A DNA stretch of 64,000 nt from Gnetum montanum (Eukaryota > Streptophyta > Gnetopsida > Gnetales > Gnetaceae), in the NCBI GenBank assembly GCA_015680685.1, contig MNCI01018363.1:4394-68393 (forward strand). Reading direction: 5' to 3'. Positions 57,727 to 64,000 of the stretch are shown one piece after another. The first letter of the stretch is position 1, and every line of letters starts with the position of its first letter. Below the pieces are notes generated by a model. That model saw nothing but the letters and a program-made list of their open reading frames with translations, did not search any database and was not told the origin of the DNA. The position numbers were made by a program, and so were the translations under genes.

Positions 57727-59996
57727 AAGATTCACTAGGATGAAACTTTAGTTAGGTATGAGACTGGGAGCTTTGGTTCGACAATGAACTTAAGATCTCT
57801 ACAGTAGTATCTCAATGTTGATCTAACAAGGGTGTTGTTATTAGTTAATGAAATCATGTCTGTTGAAGATTCCATGGAGACTTACTTTCAAGAAACTTTA
57901 ACCCAGATATTGCTTGTCTAACCACACTGAAAATATTTTTAACAATCAAGTTAAAAACCAATACATTTATGACATGTAGATGAAATATTTAAAAGGCTAG
58001 AGCTCTTTATATAAAAGTAGTTAGCAAGGTAAAATAATGTCTAGAGATTTCCATCCTGGACCATGAGTGGCATTTGTAAGCTTATTAACTATGTAAGCAC
58101 GTTTTCCTTGAGACGTTCAAGTTTGAGAAAAAAAATGGGGTTTAGAGTCCTTAAAGGATTTAAGTCCATAATGTAACACCTATTTCTGCTACTCCTAGAT
58201 TGGATAAAGTGATTTCTAAGATCACTAGTAATAATACAACAGAAGCATGACAAACTTAAATGTAATGATGCATGAAAATACATTAAGAAAAAACCACTCA
58301 ACATATATAAATGTTACACAAGGTTAAACTGCACAAAAATTCATGCTAAAATAAAGAATAATCATACATTTTAATTTATAAAACTACATATCTCTACATA
58401 ACCCAAAAAACAATTTATACGTTTTTTATAGGATACAAACATGAACATCATCATATACACAAAAGTACAAAGAGGATCATAAAAATATGAACAGTTCACA
58501 ATACTATACATGGGAATATACATCAACTAATCCTTGAAGATTTTCCTTTCCTCTACTCTCTCTTAGTGCTTGCTTGCACCTTTATTTCTTCCATCTATAA
58601 CTAAATAAAGTAAATATAAAATTGAGTGGGAAGCATTTACACTTCCCTTGTTAGATGATCAATGACGATTGCACTAGAGAAGATGAATGGGGTATAAGGA
58701 AACCTGCATCAATTGTCAGTCTTGGACACACCATAAGTGATACATGCACATACAATGCCACACATAGTACTGATATAACCCCTATTAGAGTGAATAGATC
58801 ACTAACATACAATCATAGATATAATCAATATCAAACATAAACAATCATATATCCATTGCACAACACTACATGTATTTTCACTACCAGGCTTATGGATTTA
58901 TACCTATGCTATCCCATCAAGAAATACATGAACCATACAATCATGTATCCATCATATGATATATTATCATCACTATGACTCATAAACCAATACCATCATA
59001 TATACATTATCCATGTGGTTGCTAGCATATCCAGACTCATTATAGCATGTGAAACATTACCATGAGTACTCATAATTAGTCATTGCCTACAGATCTTCTT
59101 TTTAGTCTTTTATTTACATCATTAGTGCTATGGTTCATAAACTTATGACCTGAAACCACTAGCCTTCTAAAGGATTAGCTATAGGAACATACACATATAT
59201 GCCACATTTTAGCTATAGGGACAAACACACGTACACATTTGCACTCTAAAGATGAGGCTTGAGACAAGAGGTTCACTAATGCATTGTAGTGGGGGTCAAT
59301 CCATAACTACTTCCAACATACCTCATCATCAACCAACCCATATCCTTATGCTAGCACCACTCGCCAATGACCACTATAAGCATCATTGCAAAGACACATA
59401 CCAATCCAAGCTAGCTTAAGCCAACATATGTCGTAAGCACAACACATCCAAAATAAACATAACATGATCATATATATCCACACCTAATAGTCATAATCAT
59501 TCTATGAAAAAAATACTACAAATTGACATTAAAAATTTTTGAACTACAACCCTACTCTTTGAACTACCTAGAATTCAATAAAAATGATCACTAATATAAC
59601 CTATAAGATAATAAGTGCCAAAAGAGAAAATAAATTTCACAATTAGAAAGTACATCACAAAATGGCACTAATTTCACCTCAATCATAGTTCTCTTGGAAG
59701 AAAAGATATGCGTATTTAAAATCTAATTAATAAAATAATAAATAATAATATTTAATTACAACAAGTGATAATTGAAACTTTAGAAACTCCTATGCAAAAA
59801 CATGCCTATAAAATATAATATTCCAACCATGCTAGTTTCATCAACATCATATCTAATAGTCTACAAGGCTACATGATTTCATACATTGCATATTTATTTA
59901 TAAACATTATCCAACCCAAAATTGTAAAATTTCAAAAATTTGCAAAATAGTACATCTAAACTCAATCTTTTAACTATCCACGCCACATGCCTATAC
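57727..59996. other. Stretch with no recognisable gene
   Basis: AT-rich sequence. TGTAACACC at 58172 could be an LTR start, but no partner or coding sequence was found. Many CATCAT, ATATAT and CATA words lie at 58700-59500. No reading frame of interest. Confidence 0.35.
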
Positions 59997-60260
59997 TAAC
60001 CGAAATCTTTGGCGTAAGGCTAGAAGAGAAAAACAAACATCAAAAGATCATCGAACAGACACAGTTGACCCTACCTTCACGTGAGGGCAAGCTGGAAAAG
60101 AAAACAAAGGCAAAGTGCCTTGGATGGTCTGCATGCAAATCAACCAAGGACTTCCCGAAACGTAAGTTATGGTTTGTGCTGGGGTTATTGTAATTGATGC
60201 ATGAAATGTAAATAGTGATGCACAAAATGCAAACACAGCATATATAGAACTGATATTGTG
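59997..60260 (+). repeat. Older, CpG-poor copy of the repeat at 1-314
   Basis: The plus strand translates to LTEIFGVRLEE, QTQLTLPSREGKLEKKTKAK and CLGWSA..STKDFPKR. This matches the minus-strand frame of 1-314 with frequent differences and no large gaps. Nearly all CpG sites of that copy are TpG or CpA here. The element type is unknown. Confidence 0.6.
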
Positions 60261-61462
60261 AACAAAGCGTAAACTGAATTTAAAAAAGAGTAGACAATAT
60301 AATAGAAGGAAAAAATGAACTATATTGTATTACTTAGAATGAATGTGTACTGGTCAAAGTGTAGCTACACATGTGGATGGCAAGTCAAGCGCTAAGCCCT
60401 AGGGTGATGTGCTTGCAGGGAGGCCCCAATTTGTGGATAGCATGAATGGTTTGTAGGTAGGCCCTAGTGTGAGTGTCCGAGATGCTTAGTGTAAGTTGTT
60501 ATGGTAGGCTGTAGGGTAGGCATCTTGAGTGTAGGCCAAGATTAGTTTCCAGCATGAGTGTAGGCCAGGGTTAGTTTCCAGTGTGAGAGTAGGCCAGGGT
60601 GAGTGTTAGGGTAGCATTAGGACCTAGGGTAGCACAGGTTGACTTTGCTAGAGCAAGGATTTCAGGCAAGCTCAACAAGCACAGCGTGAGTTCCCAGGGA
60701 TGCTTAGCGTGAGTGTCTAGGAAGCTGTAGTATGAGTGGGTTGGAGTAGGGCGTGAGCACGTAGCATGCATTGTTGCTAGGGTTAGCCCCAGTGTGAGTG
60801 CTCAGCATGAGCTTCTCATATGCAACACTTTCTTTCATTAGGCTTTCTCTTCTTTTTTGTCTTCAATTTTCCCCTGATTTTCCAGTATATGGGCCATGGC
60901 GATTCGGGTTTTTCTCAAGTTTTAGCATTTGCTGTTAGGTGAACCAGTGTCTGTATCTTAAAGAGAAAGAAATGATTGATTTTCAATAAGTTTTATATTT
61001 CAAAGCTTGGTACATCTACACTACATTTCATGCAAAAATGAGAGGGCCATGATTTGTGTATGTACCACAATTACTAGTAACATGAGCACACCTGGCTTAT
61101 GTAATTTTTTTGTTGAAATGTTTATTCATTACTGGTGTTTATGTCTATGCTGTTTATTATTTTTTGGGACAAATGATTTAAATATGTTTCTACTTTCTTC
61201 TAAGTTTATGTTGAATCTGTGAATGTTCAAGTTTTCACACTTGTGTATTCATTTTACGTTGCCTACAATAAACTACTATGTAAGAGATTTCAATATACCC
61301 CAACGAGTGTTAAATACACCAAATAAATATTGGTGTCCTTGTCTCATGGGGTGAGGCTGTGTATTTAAATTATTTTTATCTTTGTTTTTGGTTTATGTGA
61401 TTTCATACTATTTTTTTTAGCATTTGGACTCTTTATTTACTTAAGGTCTTGGTTGTATGCAG
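60261..61462. other. G-rich repeat-like stretch, then sequence without a recognised gene
   Basis: 60360-60810 is rich in GTGAGTG and TAGGGT words and may be the tail of the repeat at 59997. 60811-61462 has no gene that I recognise. It could hold an upstream exon and intron of the pseudogene that follows, since 61451-61462 (TTGTATGCAG) reads as a 3' splice site. Confidence 0.4.
60527..60607 (+). repeat. 29-bp tandem repeat, about 2.8 copies
   Basis: The unit starts GAGTGTAGGCCAGGGTTAGT and continues TTCCAG and two to three bases; copies begin at 60527, 60556 and 60585. It lies in a wider G-rich stretch (60360-60810) with many GTGAGTGT and TAGGGTAG words. Confidence 0.8.
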
Positions 61463-64000
61463 GGGGCCTAAATCTTCCCTCCTTGTGGTTGAGCTCATTG
61501 GTGTACTTGCTTGGTTTGGCCCCTTTGGACTGGACATACCTCCTTATGACATGCACATTGGGCCTCATGTGATATGGTTTCGTCCTAGTGTTGGTTAATT
61601 TTTGTCATTCGTCTTGCAAAATTTCACCAAAGTTATATGGTCTCATTTAAGTGAGCAGTTGGCTCGTGATATCATTGAAACCATGTTTCTTGGATCCACA
61701 CAGGACATGCTTGCATTCATTATTGACATAGATGAGAGACTTTTTATAGTTGAGGGAGGCCCTCCCAAGGGTCCTAGATCTACTCGTCCCTTAACTCGTG
61801 TATAGGAACTGCCTACTTGTAGCCATTATAATAACGACAACACATTTGTTCTAGCCTTCTGAGTGCACACTCCATTCCAGAATCCACCAGGGATAGTGTA
61901 TAGAGTGGACATGTATGCTCTTTTATGCTCTGCTTAAATTTTGATTTTCTTAAAATTATATCGTTGTCTATGCATAATTATTCCTTTTCTATGTAGTCCT
62001 CTTTTTGATGAGAATGGGATGCATGATGATGACGGTGGGCTTGCCTTAGTGCACACAGCGTTGGAGGCATTCCTGGTGGGCCCCATTCTTCATGCTGAGG
62101 TACTAGACTAGACAAAAGTGACTATTGTTGACTACCATAGGCAATTTTCAAGGGCTTTTGAATGTTATCAAGTTTGTGGTTGGTTGCATGATGATTGATC
62201 CTCTAATGGGCCAATTTTTCCTTAGAGAATTGATCCTACATCTAATGTGCCTACGCCATTTATTGATGGTAAATGATCACATTCTAGACTCCATTTTCTC
62301 TTTTTTGCATCATCGTGTACTATGTTTCTAACCTTTCACTCTATGTTTTTCCTACAGCGGCCATCTCTTCAAATGAAGTTACCATCGTATTAGGGCGTAC
62401 TAAGGCCACTCTTTTTATGAAATATGGAGAGACAGAATAGTCACAACAATGGTTGTACACGAAGGCCTTTGAATTGGTCATCAGTCATCTTACCTGTGTG
62501 GGTTTGATGGACTTGTTCACTACTCTGAATCCTAACATCCTAGCTACTAAAATTATTACCATTGTTCATTCTTTTAGCAACGATGCTTCTCATTTCACTA
62601 CGTGGGTTCAAGGAGTCAAGGTGTCTTTCCACCTACCTATTGAGTTCCTTTCCAATCTTTTTGGCATGCCTATGGATGGTGCCAGAGTGCCAGTAGATAA
62701 AGTGACAAAAGAAAGCCAAATCATAAAGGAACTTGAAGATTGGTTAGGTGTGTCTCGGGGTCCCAAAGTTTTTGCCATGCAAGATGATACTCAATCAATG
62801 GAGATGAACTTCTTGTGCCCTCTCTTTCGGGCATGAGCATTTCCTAAATCTCTTTCTCAAGGAAGAAACCTTGGGATTAAGTCTGCATGTATCATACATG
62901 CAATCCTAGAGATGGATGTGCATTATAACTAGGGACAATTTCTTGGATCTGGCTTTCATGGAGAGATTGTTAGGTTATGTTCAAACATCAATGCCAAATC
63001 CCATTTCACATTTTCTTTCTTCGTAGGGTACATATGTAGATTTTCTAAGTTCCTAGTAGTTTATGGTGATAACTGTTATATTTTGAGGGATTGTTCACAA
63101 CTATTCCACCCTTGGATTCACCATTTGTTTAGCACCACCAGATCCCAAGACCCACCTGAAGGCATCAAAGAATTAGTGTCTGTTACTACTGGCGGTGCAG
63201 CTAGTCATTCCCATCATTCCTATGATAGCTTGGGATTGGAACTACCTATGCTGCACACATCTATTAAAGCGGTTGAATGTCTAATCCATGAGACCATTGG
63301 GAGATCCAATGCGAAGGTGAAGAGAAATGAACGCCCAAGGGAGCTTGCCCCAGAGGTGAGACCACCAAGAGCGAAGAGGATCTACTTTGTATTGCCAATG
63401 GAGGGTATTTATTTTTATTTTATTGTTATGTATATATATATTTTTATTGTGTTTCAATTTCTATGTTTATTAAACGTACATGTATGCTATGTCATACTAA
63501 CACTAGGATTCTGGGGTTATCAGAGGAAATTCCTGAGAGGGAGAGAGAAGCCTTGGCCCTAATGGTTGAACTAGAGGTGGTCATCATAGGGACAGAGGAA
63601 GAAGAAAAAAAGGGGGAAGAAGCAATCAAGGAACCTCCTATCTCATAAGAGGAAGATGTAACAAGCATCATGTGGACAAAGCTTGCGGAGGCTTTGGATG
63701 CACTTAAGCATTCAAGAGATGAGAGAGGTGTCTTCGATGGTTTCTTCAATGGATCTTTGCAACTTGGAAATCTACCCAAGCTAACCAACAAAGGGCTTTT
63801 TGGTATGTTCCTTTTAGCTCAATCCATATTTTTATACCCTTTCACTTTTATGCATTATTTTTTTGATTTTTTTGATTATTTCTAGCATCAGAGGTAGATG
63901 CTAAGATTTCTGACGCACATACATCTTGGGTAGAGGTGTCAGGATCATAGGCCTTGATTGAGGTGACCTCCAATGCTTGTCCCACATCAACTGACCAGCT
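61463..64000 (+). pseudogene. Five-exon transposon-related pseudogene with preserved splice sites
   Basis: Exons 61463-61912, 61997-62268, 62358-63404, 63534-63802 and 63886 onward are joined by introns of 84, 89, 129 and 83 bp. All have GT-AG ends and T-rich acceptors, and the reading phase is kept across all four. The frame includes DIPPYDMHIGPHVIWFRP, QLARDIIETMFLGSTQDML, DIPLFDENGMHDDDGG, FTTWVQGVKVSFHLPIEFLS, LFGMPMDG and an acidic EEEEKKGEE tract. The middle part (WVQGVKVSF...LFGMP) resembles, from memory, plant 'putative transposon protein' domains and is like the ORF2 domain of A and F in layout. About eleven in-frame stops are present, most one C-to-T step from Gln, Arg or Trp. It continues past the window edge. 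Its function is unknown. Confidence 0.7.

Noticed and set aside
58172-58200. TGTAACACC as the start of another LTR
   Set aside because: No matching second copy, polypurine tract or adjacent pol sequence on either strand.

Overview
The window looks like nuclear DNA from a seed plant with a large, repeat-rich genome. It is AT-rich, and almost every coding trace belongs to decayed LTR retrotransposons. The primer-binding sites resemble the 3' end of plant tRNA-Asp. The only non-transposon similarity I recognise is to CYP707A (abscisic acid 8'-hydroxylase), in two broken copies. I see no intact host gene, no RNA gene and nothing prokaryotic. The dense, old, CpG-depleted repeats would fit a gymnosperm, but the sequence alone does not fix the species.

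Layout: 1-314 is a CpG-rich repeat fragment. 315-8533 is element A (+), a Ty3/gypsy-type element with gag and an accessory ORF2 but no protease, reverse transcriptase or integrase. 8534-17493 is element B (-), of the same architecture, fused tail-to-tail to A through their LTRs. 17930-18300 is a chromovirus pol tail followed by an LTR-like sequence that begins TGTAACATCCC. 19625-20090 is an antisense LINE tail. 20932-27885 is element C (+), with gag-protease and a stub of ORF2 but no RT or integrase. 28700-29580 is a degenerate minisatellite. 29608-32420 is element D (-; gag, protease and the start of RT). 32638-38455 is element E (-), which has RT, RNase H and integrase regions but no gag. 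40409-42184 and 55918-57726 are two copies of a repeat of about 1.8 kb that carries a broken CYP707A exon. 43030-54540 is element G (+), an unrelated Ty3/gypsy relic split by element F (43167-51608, +), a gag-ORF2 element flanked by a 5-bp target duplication. 59997-60260 is an old copy of the repeat at 1-314. 61463-64000 is a five-exon pseudogene whose splice sites and reading phase survive across four introns, although about eleven codons are now stops.

The most interesting system is the A/B/C/F family. Between gag and ORF2 it carries a second promoter-like block that resembles the LTR U3 (ATATCGC palindromes followed by TATAAATA), an internal polypurine-tract-like box, and a conserved branch-point and 3' splice site ending exactly at the ORF2 ATG. 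ORF2 encodes a globular domain resembling plant 'putative transposon protein' domains, followed by a long coiled coil. Elements in the window have complementary gene content (gag+ORF2, gag+protease, pol only), as expected if they were mobilised in trans. All copies are defective now, mostly by C-to-T type changes such as CGA to TGA and CAA to TAA.
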